Shown here piece by piece: positions 48,701 to 60,516 of a stretch of DNA of 64,000 nucleotides. The notes under the pieces were generated by a model. That model was not told the origin of the DNA and did not search any database. It was given only the letters and a program-made list of their open reading frames with translations. The DNA is from Cyprinodon diabolis (Eukaryota > Chordata > Actinopteri > Cyprinodontiformes > Cyprinodontidae): the NCBI GenBank assembly GCA_030533445.1, contig JARPUW010000553.1:806001-870000 (forward strand), in the 5' to 3' direction. The position numbers and the translations under genes were made by a program. Position 1 is the first letter of the stretch. Each line of letters begins with the position of its first letter.

Positions 48701-51700
48701 GTGCATCTGGAACCTTGAGCTTCTGGAACCTTGAGCTGCTGGAACCTTGAGCTGCTGGAACCTTGAGTTGCTGGTGCTTCTGGAACCTTGAGCTGCTGGA
48801 ACCTTGAGCTGCTGGTGCTTCTGGAACCTTGAGCATCTGGAGCCTTGAGCTTCTGGAACCTTGAGCTGCTGGAACCTTGAGCTGCTGGTGCTTCTGGAAC
48901 CTTGAGCATGTGGATCCTTGAGCTACTGGAACCTTGAGCTGCTGGTGCTTCTGGAACCTTGAGCTGCTGGAACCTTGAGCTGCTGGAACATTGAGCTGCT
49001 GGAACTTTGAGCATCTGGAGCCTTGAGCTTCTGGAGCCTTGAGCTGCTGGAACCTTGAGCTTCTGGAACCTTGAGCTGCTGGTGCATCTGGAACCTTGAG
49101 CATCTGGAGCCTTGAGCTTCTGGAACCTTGAGCTGCTGGAGCCTTGAGCTGCTGGTGCTTCTGGAACTTTGAGCTGCTGGAACCTTGAGCTGCTGCAGCC
49201 TTGAGCTGCTGGTGCTTCTGGAACATTGAGCTGCTGGAACCTTGAGCTTCTGGAACCTCTGGCTTCTGGAGCCTTGAGCTGCTGTAACCCTGAGCTGCTG
49301 GAACCTTGAGCTGCTGGTGCTTCTGGAACCTTGAGCTGCTGGAACCTTGAGCTGCTGGAACCTTGAGCTGCTGGAACATTGAGCTGCTGGAACTTTGAGC
49401 ATCTGGAGCCTTGAGCATCTGGAGCCTTGAGCTGCTGGAACCTTGAGCTTCTGGAACCTTGAGCTGCTGGTGCATCTGGAACCTTGAGCTTCTGGAACCT
49501 TGAGCTGCTGGAACCTTGAGCTGCTGGAACCTTGAGTTGCTGGTGCTTCTGGAACCTTGAGCATCTGGAGCCTTGAGCTTCTGGAACCTTGAGCTGCTGG
49601 TGCTTCTGGAACCTTGAGCTGCTGGAACCTTGAGCTGCTGGTGCTTCTGGAACCTTGAGCATCTGGAGCCTTGAGCTTCTGGAACCTTGAGCTGCTGGAA
49701 CATTGAGCTGCTGGAACTTTGAGCATCTGGAGCCTTGAGCATCTGGAGCCTTGAGCTGCTGGAACCTTGAGCTTCTGGAACCTTGAGCTGCTGGTGCATC
49801 TGGAACCTTGAGCTTCTGGAACCTTGAGCTGCTGGAACCTTGAGCTGCTGGAACCTTGAGTTGCTGGTGCTTCTGGAACCTTGAGCTGCTGGAACCTTGA
49901 GCTGCTGGTGCTTCTGGAACCTTGAGCATCTGGAGCCTTGAGCTTCTGGAACCTTGAGCTGCTGGAACCTTGAGCTGCTGGTGCTTCTGGAACCTTGAGC
50001 ATGTGGATCCTTGAGCTACTGGAACCTTGAGCTGCTGGAACCTTGAGCTGCTGGTGCTTCTGGAACCTTGAGAATCTGGAGCCTTGAGCTTCTGAAACCT
50101 TGGGCTGCTGGAGCCTTGAGCTGCTGGCGCTTCTGGAACCTTGAGCTGCTGGAACCTTGAGCTGCTGGTGCTTCTGGAACCTTGAGCTGCTGGAACCTTG
50201 AGCTGCTGGTGCTTCTGGAACCTTGAGCTGCTGGAACCTTGAGCTGCTGGAACCTTGAGCTGCTGGTGGTTCTGGAACCTTGAGCATCTGGAGCCTTGAG
50301 CTTCTGGAACCTTGAGCTGCTGGAGCCTTGAGCTGCTGGTGCTTCTGGAACCTTGAGCTGCTGGAACCTTGAGCTGCTGGAACATTGAGCTGCTGGAACT
50401 TTGAGCATCTGGAGCCTTGAGCTTCTGGAGCCTTGAGCTGCTGGAACCTTGAGCTTCTGGAACCTTGAGCTGCTGGTGCATCTGGAACCTTGAGCATCTG
50501 GAGCCTTGAGCTTCTGGAACCTTGAGCTGCTGGTGCTTCTGGAACCTTGAGCTGCTGGAACCTTGAGCTGCTGGTGCTTCTGGAACCTTGAGCATCTGGA
50601 GCCTTGAGCTTCTGGAACCTTGAGCTGCTGGAACATTGAGCTGCTGGAACTTTGAGCATCTGGAGCCTTGAGCATCTGGAGCCTTGAGCTGCTGGAACCT
50701 TGAGCTTCTGGAACCTTGAGCTGCTGGTGCATCTGGAACCTTGAGCTTCTGGAACCTTGAGCTGCTGGAACCTTGAGCTGCTGGAACCTTGAGTTGCTGG
50801 TGCTTCTGGAACCTTGAGCTGCTGGAACCTTGAGCTGCTGGTGCTTCTGGAACCTTGAGCATCTGGAGCCTTGAGCTTCTGGAACCTTGAGCTGCTGGAA
50901 CCTTGAGCTGCTGGTGCTTCTGGAACCTTGAGCATGTGGATCCTTGAGCTACTGGAACCTTGAGCTGCTGGTGCTTCTGGAACCTTGAGCTGCTGTAACC
51001 TTGAGCTGCTGGAACCTTGAGCTGCTGGTGCTTCTGGAACCTTGAGAATCTGGAGCCTTGAGCTTCTGAAACCTTGGGCTGCTGGAGCCTTGAGCTGCTG
51101 GCGCTTCTGGAACCTTGAGCTGCTGGAACCTTGAGCTGCTGGTGCTTCTGGAACCTTGAGCTGCTGGAACCTTGAGCTGCTGGTGCTTCTGGAACCTTGA
51201 GCTGCTGGAACCTTGAGCTGCTGGAACCTTGAGCTGCTGGTGGTTCTGGAACCTTGAGCATCTGGAGCCTTGAGCTTCTGGAACCTTGAGCTGCTGGAGC
51301 CTTGAGCTGCTGGTGCTTCTGGAACCTTGAGCTGCTGGAACCTTGAGCTGCTGGAACATTGAGCTGCTGGAACTTTGAGCATCTGGAGCCTTGAGCTTCT
51401 GGAGCCTTGAGCTGCTGGAACCTTGAGCTTCTGGAACCTTGAGCTGCTGGTGCATCTGGAACCTTGAGCATCTGGAGCCTTGAGCTTCTGGAACCTTGAG
51501 CTGCTGGAGCCTTGAGCTGCTGGTGCTTCTGGAACTTTGAGCTGCTGGAACCTTGAGCTGCTGCAGCCTTGAGCTGCTGGTGCTTCTGGAACATTGAGCT
51601 GCTGGAACCTTCAGCTTCTGGAACCTCTAGCTTCTGGAGCCTTGAGCTGCTGTAACCCTGAGCTGCTGGAACCTTGAGCTGCTGGTGCTTCTGGAACCTT

Positions 51701-51843
51701 GAGCTGCTGGAACCTTGAGCTGCTGGAACCTTGAGCTGCTGGAACATTGAGCTGCTGGAACTTTGAGCATCTGGAGCCTTGAGCATCTGGAGCCTTGAGC
51801 TGCTGGAACCTTGAGCTTCTGGAACCTTGAGCTGCTGGTGCAT
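45778..51843 (-). other. Longest stop-free frame, 2,021 codons, repeat-derived
   Basis: The frame opens with ATG at 51843 and ends at TGA at 45778-45780 (a CCTTCAGC variant on +). It reads only the array peptide: a 16-residue period SSSRFQQLKVPAAQGS with three-residue inserts KHQ, EAP or RST, depending on phase, where the 9-base module occurs. No signal peptide, membrane segment or domain is visible; the composition is low-complexity and basic, rich in Ser, Gln, Ala, Lys and Arg. Other long - strand frames are 33980-39952 (1,990 codons), 55792-61287 (1,831), 58958-63994 (1,678) and 6978-11705 (1,575), and they overlap frames of the same composition in other phases. The length is explained by a stop-free repeat, so I do not call it a gene. 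Transcript or peptide evidence would change that. Confidence 0.15.
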
Positions 51844-54800
51844 CTGGAACCTTGAGCATCTGGAGCCTTGAGCTTCTGGAACCTTGAGCTGCTGGAGCCT
51901 TGAGCTGCTGGTGCTTCTGGAACTTTGAGCTGCTGGAACCTTGAGCTGCTGCAGCCTTGAGCTGCTGGTGCTTCTGGAACATTGAGCTGCTGGAACCTTG
52001 AGCTTCTGGAACCTCTAGCTTCTGGAGCCTTGAGCTGCTGTAACCCTGAGCTGCTGGAACCTTGAGCTGCTGGTGCTGCTGGAACCTTGAGCTGCTGGAA
52101 CCTTGAGCTGCTGGTGCTTCTGGAACCTTCAGCTGCTGGAACCTTGAGCTGCTGGAACCTTGAGCTGCTGGTGCTTCTGGAACCTTGAGCATCTGGAGCC
52201 TTGAGCTTCTGGAACCTTGAGCTGCTGGTGCTTCTGGAACCTTGAGCTGCTGGAGCCTTGAGCTGCCGGAACTTTGAGCTGCTGGAGCCTTGAGCTGCCG
52301 GAACTTTGAGCTGCTGGAGCCTTGAGCTGCTGGAACCTTGAGCTGCTGGTGCTTCTGGAACCTTGAGCTGCTGGAACCTTGAGCTGCTGGTGCTTATGGA
52401 ACCTTGAGCTGCTGGAACCTTGAGCTGCTGGAACCTTGAGCTGCTGGAACCTTGAGCTGCTGGTGCTTCTGGAACCTTGAGCATCTGGAGCCTTGAGCTT
52501 CTGGAACCTTGAGCTGCTGGAGCCTTGAGCTGCTGGTGCTTCTGGAACCTTGAGCTGCTGGAACCTTGAGCTGCTGGTGCTTCTGGAACCTTGAGCTGCT
52601 GGTGCTTCTGGAACCTTGAGCATCTGGAGCCTTGAGCTTCTGGAACCTTGAGCTGCTGGTGCTTCTGGAACCTTGAGCTGCTGGAACCTTGAGCTGCTGG
52701 TGCTTCAGGAACCTTGAGCATCTGGAGCCTTGAGCTTCTGGAACCTTGAGCTGCTGGTGCTTCTGGAACCTTGAGCTGCTGGAGCCTTGAGCTGCTGGAA
52801 CCTTGAGCTGCTGGTGCTTCTGGAACCTTGAGCTGCTGGAACCTTGAGCTGCTGGTGCTTCTGGAACCTTGAGCTGCTGGAGCCTTGAGCTGCTGGAACC
52901 TTGAGCTGCTGGTGCTTCTGGAACCTTGAGCTGCTGGAACCTTGAGCTGCTGGTGCTTCTGGAACCTTGAGCTGCTGGAACCTTGAGCTGCTGGTGGTTC
53001 TGGAACCTTGAGCATCTGGAGCCTTGAGCTTCTGGAACCTTGAGCTGCTGGAACCTTGAGCTGCTGGTGGTTCTGGAACCTTGAGCATCTGGAGCCTTGA
53101 GCTTCTGGAACCTTGAGCTGCTGGAGCCTTGAGCTGCTGGTGCTTCTGGAACCTTGAGCTGCTGGAACCTTGAGCTGCTGGAACATTGAGCTGCTGGAAC
53201 TTTGAGCATCTGGAGCCTTGAGCATCTGGAGCCTTGAGCTGCTGGAACCTTGAGCTTCTGGAACCTTGAGCTGCTGGTGCATCTGGAACCTTGGGCATCT
53301 GGAGCCTTGATCTTCTGGAACCTTGAGCTGCTGGTGCTTCTGGAACTTTGAGCTGCTGGAACCTTGAGCTGCTGCAGCCTTGAGCTGCTGGTGCTTCTGG
53401 AACATTGAGCTGCTGGAACCTTGAGCTTCTGGAACCTCTAGCTTCTGGAGCCTTGAGCTGCTGTAACCCTGAGCTGCTGGAACCTTGAGCTGCTGGTGCT
53501 TCTGGAACCTTGAGCTGCTGGAACCTCGAGCTGCTGGAACATTGAGCTGCTGGAACTTTGAGCATCTGGAGCCTTGAGCATCTGGAGCCTTGAGCTGCTG
53601 GTGCATCTGGAACCTTGAGCATCTGGAGCCTTGAGCTTCTGGAACTTTGAGCTAATGGAGCCTTGAGCTGCTGGTGCTTCTGGAACTTTGAGCTGCTGGA
53701 ACCTTGAGCTGCTGCAGCCTTGAGCTGCTGGTGCTTCTGGAACCTTGAGCATCTGGAGCCTTGAGCTTCTGGAACCTTGAGCTGCTGGAGCCTTGAGCTT
53801 CTGGAACCTTGAGCTGCTGGTGCTTCTGGAACCTTGAGCTGCTGGAACCTTGAGCTTCTGGAACCTTGAGCTGCTGGTGCTTCTGGAACCTTGAGCTGCT
53901 GGAACCTTGAGCTGCTGGAACCTTGAGCTGCTGGTGCTTCTGGAACCTTGAGCATCTGGAGCCTTGAGCTTCTGGAACCTTGAGCTGCTGGAACCTTGAG
54001 CTGCTGGTTCTTCTGGAACCTTGAGCTTCTGGAGCCTTGAGCTTCTGGAACCTTGAGCTGCTGGTGCTTCTGGAACCTTGAGCTGCTGGAACCTTGAGCT
54101 GCTGGTGCTTCTGGAACCTTGAGCTGCTGGAACCTTGAGCTGCTGGAACCTTGATCTGCTGGTGCTTCTGGAACCTTGAGCATCTGGAGCCTTGAGCTTC
54201 TGGAACCTTGAGCTGCTGGAGCCTTGAGCTGCTGGCGCTTCTGGAACCTTGAGCTGCTGGAACCTTGAGCTGCTGGTGCTTCTGGAACCTTGAGCTGCTG
54301 GAACCTTGAGCTGCTGGTGCTTCTGGAACCTTGAGCTGCTGGAGCCTTGAGCTGCTGGTGGTTCTGGAACCTTGAGCATCTGGAGCCTTGAGCTTCTGGA
54401 ACCTTGAGCTGCTGGAACCTTGAGCTGCTGGAACCTTGAGCTGCTGGAACTTTGAGCATCTGGAGCCTTGAGCATCTGGAGCCTTGAGCTGCTGGACCCT
54501 TGAGCTTCTGGAACCTTGAGCTGCTGGTGCATCTGGAACCTTGAACATCTGGAGCCTTGAGCTTCTGGAACCTTGAGCTGCTGGAGCCTTGAGCTGCTGG
54601 TGCTTCTGGAACCTTGAGCTGCTGGAACCTTGAGCTGCTGCAGCCTTGAGCTGCTGGTGCTTCTGGAACCTTGAGCTGCTGGAACCTTGAGCTTCTGGAA
54701 CCTCTAGCTTCTGGAGCCTTGAGCTGCTGTAACCCTGAGCTGCTGGAACCTTGAGCTGCTGGTGCTGCTGGAACCTTGAGCTGCTGGAACCTTGAGCTGC

Positions 54801-55080
54801 TGGTGCTTCTGGAACCTTCAGCTGCTTGAACCTTGAGCTGCTGGAACCTTGAGCTGCTGGTGCTTCTGGAACCTTGAGCATCTGGAGCCTTGAGCTGCTG
54901 GAACCTTGAGCTGCTGGAGCCTTGAGCCTCTGGAACCTTGAGCTGCTGGTGCTTCTGGAACCTTGAGCTGCTGGAACCTTGAGCTGCTGGTGCTTCTGGA
55001 ACCTTGAGCTGCTGGACCCTTGAGCTGCTGGAACCTTGAGCTGCTGGAACCTTGAGCTGCTGGTGCTTCTGGAACCTTGA
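50930..55080. repeat. 4.15-kb block, first tandem copy (in B)
   Basis: This is the copy B counterpart of 23890-27845. Markers: CTACTGG at 50949, CTCTAGC doublet at 51627 and 52015, GCTTATGG near 52394, TTCAGG near 52705, CTCTAGC at 53438 and 54704. The next copy follows at offsets of 4149, then 4165, then 4140. The block is about 0.2 kb longer than in A, mainly from gains near 53.6 kb and near 54.96 kb. Confidence 0.75.
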
Positions 55081-58000
55081 GCATGTGGATCCTTGAGCTA
55101 CTGGAACCTTGAGCTGCTGGTGCTTCTGGAACCTTGAGCTGCTGGAACCTTGAGCTGCTGGAACCTTGAGCTGCTGGTGCTTCTGGAACCTTGAGAATCT
55201 GGAGCCTTGAGCTTCTGAAACCTTGGGCTGCTGGAGCCTTGAGCTGCTGGCGCTTCTGGAACCTTGAGCTGCTGGAACCTTGAGCTGCTGGAACCTTGAG
55301 CTGCTGGTGCTTCTGGAACCTTGAGCTGCTGGAACCTTGAGCTGCTGGTGCTTCTGGAACCTTGAGCTGCTGGAACCTTGAGCTGCTGGAACCTTGAGCT
55401 GCTGGTGGTTCTGGAACCTTGAGCATCTGGAGCCTTGAGCTTCTGGAACCTTGAGCTGCTGGAGCCTTGAGCTGCTGGTGCTTCTGGAACCTTGAGCTGC
55501 TGGAACCTTGAGCTGCTGGAACATTGAGCTGCTGGAACTTTGAGCATCTGGAGCCTTGAGCTTCTGGAGCCTTGAGCTGCTGGAACCTTGAGCTTCTGGA
55601 ACCTTGAGCTGCTGGTGCATCTGGAACCTTGAGCATCTGGAGCCTTGAGCTTCTGGAACCTTGAGCTGCTGGAGCCTTGAGCTGCTGGTGCTTCTGGAAC
55701 TTTGAGCTGCTGGAACCTTGAGCTGCTGCAGCCTTGAGCTGCTGGTGCTTCTGGAACATTGAGCTGCTGGAACCTTCAGCTTCTGGAACCTCTAGCTTCT
55801 GGAGCCTTGAGCTGCTGTAACCCTGAGCTGCTGGAACCTTGAGCTGCTGGTGCTTCTGGAACCTTGAGCTGCTGGAACCTTGAGCTGCTGGAACCTTGAG
55901 CTGCTGGAACATTGAGCTGCTGGAACTTTGAGCATCTGGAGCCTTGAGCATCTGGAGCCTTGAGCTGCTGGAACCTTGAGCTTCTGGAACCTTGAGCTGC
56001 TGGTGCATCTGGAACCTTGAGCATCTGGAGCCTTGAGCTTCTGGAACCTTGAGCTGCTGGAGCCTTGAGCTGCTGGTGCTTCTGGAACTTTGAGCTGCTG
56101 GAACCTTGAGCTGCTGCAGCCTTGAGCTGCTGGTGCTTCTGGAACATTGAGCTGCTGGAACCTTGAGCTTCTGGAACCTCTAGCTTCTGGAGCCTTGAGC
56201 TGCTGTAACCCTGAGCTGCTGGAACCTTGAGCTGCTGGTGCTGCTGGAACCTTGAGCTGCTGGAACCTTGAGCTGCTGGTGCTTCTGGAACCTTCAGCTG
56301 CTGGAACCTTGAGCTGCTGGAACCTTGAGCTGCTGGTGCTTCTGGAACCTTGAGCATCTGGAGCCTTGAGCTTCTGGAACCTTGAGCTGCTGGTGCTTCT
56401 GGAACCTTGAGCTGCTGGAGCCTTGAGCTGCCGGAACTTTGAGCTGCTGGAGCCTTGAGCTGCCGGAACTTTGAGCTGCTGGAGCCTTGAGCTGCTGGAA
56501 CCTTGAGCTGCTGGTGCTTCTGGAACCTTGAGCTGCTGGAACCTTGAGCTGCTGGTGCTTATGGAACCTTGAGCTGCTGGAACCTTGAGCTGCTGGAACC
56601 TTGAGCTGCTGGAACCTTGAGCTGCTGGTGCTTCTGGAACCTTGAGCATCTGGAGCCTTGAGCTTCTGGAACCTTGAGCTGCTGGAGCCTTGAGCTGCTG
56701 GTGCTTCTGGAACCTTGAGCTGCTGGAACCTTGAGCTGCTGGTGCTTCTGGAACCTTGAGCTGCTGGTGCTTCTGGAACCTTGAGCATCTGGAGCCTTGA
56801 GCTTCTGGAACCTTGAGCTGCTGGTGCTTCTGGAACCTTGAGCTGCTGGAACCTTGAGCTGCTGGTGCTTCAGGAACCTTGAGCATATGGAGCCTTGAGC
56901 TTCTGGAACCTTGAGCTGCTGGTGCTTCTGGAACCTTGAGCTGCTGGAGCCTTGAGCTGCTGGAACCTTGAGCTGCTGGTGCTTCTGGAACCTTGAGCTG
57001 CTGGAACCTTGAGCTGCTGGTGCTTCTGGAACCTTGAGCTGCTGGAGCCTTGAGCTGCTGGAACCTTGAGCTGCTGGTGCTTCTGGAACCTTGAGCTGCT
57101 GGAACCTTGAGCTGCTGGTGCTTCTGGAACCTTGAGCTGCTGGAACCTTGAGCTGCTGGTGGTTCTGGAACCTTGAGCATCTGGAGCCTTGAGCTTCTGG
57201 AACCTTGAGCTGCTGGAACCTTGAGCTGCTGGTGGTTCTGGAACCTTGAGCATCTGGAGCCTTGAGCTTCTGGAACCTTGAGCTGCTGGAGCCTTGAGCT
57301 GCTGGTGCTTCTGGAACCTTGAGCTGCTGGAACCTTGAGCTGCTGGAACATTGAGCTGCTGGAACTTTGAGCATCTGGAGCCTTGAGCATCTGGAGCCTT
57401 GAGCTGCTGGAACCTTGAGCTTCTGGAACCTTGAGCTGCTGGTGCTTCTGGAACTTTGAGCTGCTGGAACCTTGAGCTGCTGCAGCCTTGAGCTGCTGGT
57501 GCTTCTGGAACATTGAGCTGCTGGAACCTTGAGCTTCTGGAACCTCTAGCTTCTGGAGCCTTGAGCTGCTGTAACCCTGAGCTGCTGGAACCTTGAGCTG
57601 CTGGTGCTTCTGGAACCTTGAGCTGCTGGAACCTTGAGCTGCTGGAACATTGAGCTGCTGGAACTTTGAGCATCTGGAGCCTTGAGCATCTGGAGCCTTG
57701 AGCTGCTGGAACCTTGAGCTTCTGGAACCTTGAGCTGCTGGTGCATCTGGAACCTTGAGCATCTGGAGCCTTGAGCTTCTGGAACTTTGAGCTAATGGAG
57801 CCTTGAGCTGCTGGTGCTTCTGGAACTTTGAGCTGCTGGAACCTTGAGCTGCTGCAGCCTTGAGCTGCTGGTGCTTCTGGAACCTTGAGCATCTGGAGCC
57901 TTGAGCTTCTGGAACCTTGAGCTGCTGGAGCCTTGAGCTTCTGGAACCTTGAGCTGCTGGTGCTTCTGGAACCTTGAGCTGCTGGAACCTTGAGCTTCTG

Positions 58001-59200
58001 GAACCTTGAGCTGCTGGTGCTTCTGGAACCTTGAGCTGCTGGAACCTTGAGCTGCTGGAACCTTGAGCTGCTGGTGCTTCTGGAACCTTGAGCATCTGGA
58101 GCCTTGAGCTTCTGGAACCTTGAGCTGCTGGAACCTTGAGCTGCTGGTTCTTCTGGAACCTTGAGCTTCTGGAGCCTTGAGCTTCTGGAACCTTGAGCTG
58201 CTGGTGCTTCTGGAACCTTGAGCTGCTGGAACCTTGAGCTGCTGGTGCTTCTGGAACCTTGAGCTGCTGGAACCTTGAGCTGCTGGAACCTTGATCTGCT
58301 GGTGCTTCTGGAACCTTGAGCATCTGGAGCCTTGAGCTTCTGGAACCTTGAGCTGCTGGAGCCTTGAGCTGCTGGCGCTTCTGGAACCTTGAGCTGCTGG
58401 AACCTTGAGCTGCTGGTGCTTCTGGAACCTTGAGCTGCTGGAACCTTGAGCTGCTGGTGCTTCTGGAACCTTGAGCTGCTGGAGCCTTGAGCTGCTGGTG
58501 GTTCTGGAACCTTGAGCATCTGGAGCCTTGAGCTTCTGGAACCTTGAGCTGCTGGAACCTTGAGCTGCTGGAACCTTGAGCTGCTGGAACTTTGAGCATC
58601 TGGAGCCTTGAGCATCTGGAGCCTTGAGCTGCTGGACCCTTGAGCTTCTGGAACCTTGAGCTGCTGGTGCATCTGGAACCTTGAACATCTGGAGCCTTGA
58701 GCTTCTGGAACCTTGAGCTGCTGGAGCCTTGAGCTGCTGGTGCTTCTGGAACCTTGAGCTGCTGGAACCTTGAGCTGCTGCAGCCTTGAGCTGCTGGTGC
58801 TTCTGGAACCTTGAGCTGCTGGAACCTTGAGCTTCTGGAACCTCTAGCTTCTGGAGCCTTGAGCTGCTGTAACCCTGAGCTGCTGGAACCTTGAGCTGCT
58901 GGTGCTGCTGGAACCTTGAGCTGCTGGAACCTTGAGCTGCTGGTGCTTCTGGAACCTTCAGCTGCTTGAACCTTGAGCTGCTGGAACCTTGAGCTGCTGG
59001 TGCTTCTGGAACCTTGAGCATCTGGAGCCTTGAGCTGCTGGAACCTTGAGCTGCTGGAGCCTTGAGCCTCTGGAACCTTGAGCTGCTGGTGCTTCTGGAA
59101 CCTTGAGCTGCTGGAACCTTGAGCTGCTGGTGCTTCTGGAACCTTGAGCTGCTGGACCCTTGAGCTGCTGGAACCTTGAGCTGCTGGTGCTTCTGGAACC
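55081..59200. repeat. 4.15-kb block, second tandem copy, crossing the end of copy B
   Basis: Markers CTACTGG at 55098, CTCTAGC at 55792 and 56180 (388 apart), 57546 and 58844 repeat those of the preceding block. The stop-to-start interval 53652-54881 reappears as 57792-59021 and encodes the same 409 residues. The match ends near 59.2 kb, where GCATCTGGAGCC replaces the expected CATGTGGATCC marker. The truncated equivalent in copy A stops at 29.64 kb, so this copy is the fuller one. Confidence 0.75.
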
Positions 59201-60500
59201 TTGAGCATCTGGAGCCTTGAGCTTCTGGAACCTTGAGCTGCTGGAGCCTTGAGCTTCTGGAACCTTGAGCTGCTGGTGCTTCTGGAACCTTGAGCTGCTG
59301 GAACCTTGAGCTGCTGGAACCTTGAGCTGCTGGAACCTTGAGCTGCTGGAACCTTGAGCTGCTGGTGCTTCTGGAACCTTGAGCATGTGGAGCCTTGAGC
59401 TACTGGAACCTTGAGCTGCTGGTGCTTCTGGAACCTTGAGCTGCTGGAACCTTGAGCTGCTGGAACGTTGAGCTGCTGGTGCTTCTGGAACCTTGAGAAT
59501 CTGGAGCCTTGAGCTTCTGGAACCTTGGGCTGCTGGAGCCTTAAGCTGCTGGCGCTTCTGGAACCTTGAGCTGCTGGAACCTTGAGCTGCTGGAACCTTG
59601 AGCTGCTGGTGCTTCTGGAACCTTGAGCTGCTGGAACCTTGAGCTGCTGGTGCTTCTGGAACCTTGAGCTGCTGGAACCTTGAGCTGCTGGTGCTTCTGG
59701 AGCCTTGAGCTGCTGGAGCCTTGAGCTTCTGGAACCTTGAGCTGCTGGAGCCTTGAGCTGCTGGTGCTTCTGGAACCTTGAGCTGCTGGAACCTTGAGCT
59801 GCTGGAACCTTGAGCTGCTGGAACATTGAGCTGCTGGAACTTTGAGCATCTGGAGCCTTGAGCATCTGGAGCCTTGAGCTGCTGGAACCTTGAGCTTCTG
59901 GAACCTTGAGCTGCTGGTGCATCTGGAACCTTGAGCATCTGGAGCCTTGAGCTTCTGGAACCTTGAGCTGCTGGAGCCTTGAGCTGCTGGTGCTTCTGGA
60001 ACCTTGAGCTGCTGGAACCTTGAGCTGCTGGTGCTTCTGGAACCTTGAGCTGCTGGAACCTTGAGCTGCTGGTGCTTCTGGAACCTTGAGCATCTGGAGC
60101 ATTGAGCTTCTGGAACCTTGAGCTGCTGGAGCCTTGAGCTGCTGGTGCTTCTGGAACCTTGAGCTGCTGGAGCCTTGAGCTGCTGGAACATTGAGCTGCT
60201 GGTGCTTCTGGAACCTTGAGCTGCTGGAACCTTGAGCTGCTGGTGCTTCTGGAACCTTGAGCTGCTGGAACCTTGAGCTGCTGGAACCTTGAGCTGCTGG
60301 TGCTTCTGGAACCTTGAGCATCTGGAGCCTTGAGCTTCTGGAACCTTGAGCTGCTGGTGCTTCTGGAACCTTGAGCTGCTGGAACCTTGAGCTGCTGGAA
60401 CCTTGAGCTGCCGGTGCTTCTGGAACCTTGAGCTTCTGGAGCCTTGAGCTTCTGGAACCTTGAGCTGCTGGAACCTTGAGCTGCTGGTGCTTCTGGAACC

Positions 60501-60516
60501 TTGAGATCTGGAGCCT
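60501..60516. other. 15-base unit: single-base deletion in the array
   Basis: The unit reads CTTGAGATCTGG where GAGCATCTGG or GAGAATCTGG is expected, so one base is missing at about 60505. It creates AGATCT, which I did not see elsewhere. All three - strand frames change phase here: the translations show the joints SRLQISRFQ, KAPDLKVP and GSRSQGSRS, one per frame, and each simply re-enters the common peptide. Confidence 0.8.

Larger units (their letters stand above)
29831..57640. repeat. 27-kb macro-repeat, copy B
   Basis: This is the second copy, directly following copy A in the same orientation. Against A it carries about 153 extra bases (30143-30295), about 520 extra bases (56938-57457), small whole-unit gains and losses, and scattered substitutions. 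Examples of substitutions are 36500 (T for A at 9498), 37656 (T for A at 10638), 40250 (T for G at 13232) and 46590 (T for C at 19540). Similarity to the end of copy A is lost near 57.64 kb, and no third copy follows. A duplication in the genome and a duplicated contig in the assembly are both possible; the scattered differences argue against an exact assembly duplicate. Confidence 0.83.

Noticed and set aside
2995..57640. 27-kb duplication as an exact assembly duplicate
   Set aside because: The copies differ by scattered substitutions (for example 9498/36500, 10638/37656, 13232/40250) and by whole-unit length changes. A haplotype joined in error cannot be excluded without reads, so this is rejected only for the simplest form.
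60501..60516. Programmed frameshift site
   Set aside because: The site is a plain one-base loss with no slippery heptamer or following structure beyond the normal repeat, and there is no evidence of translation.
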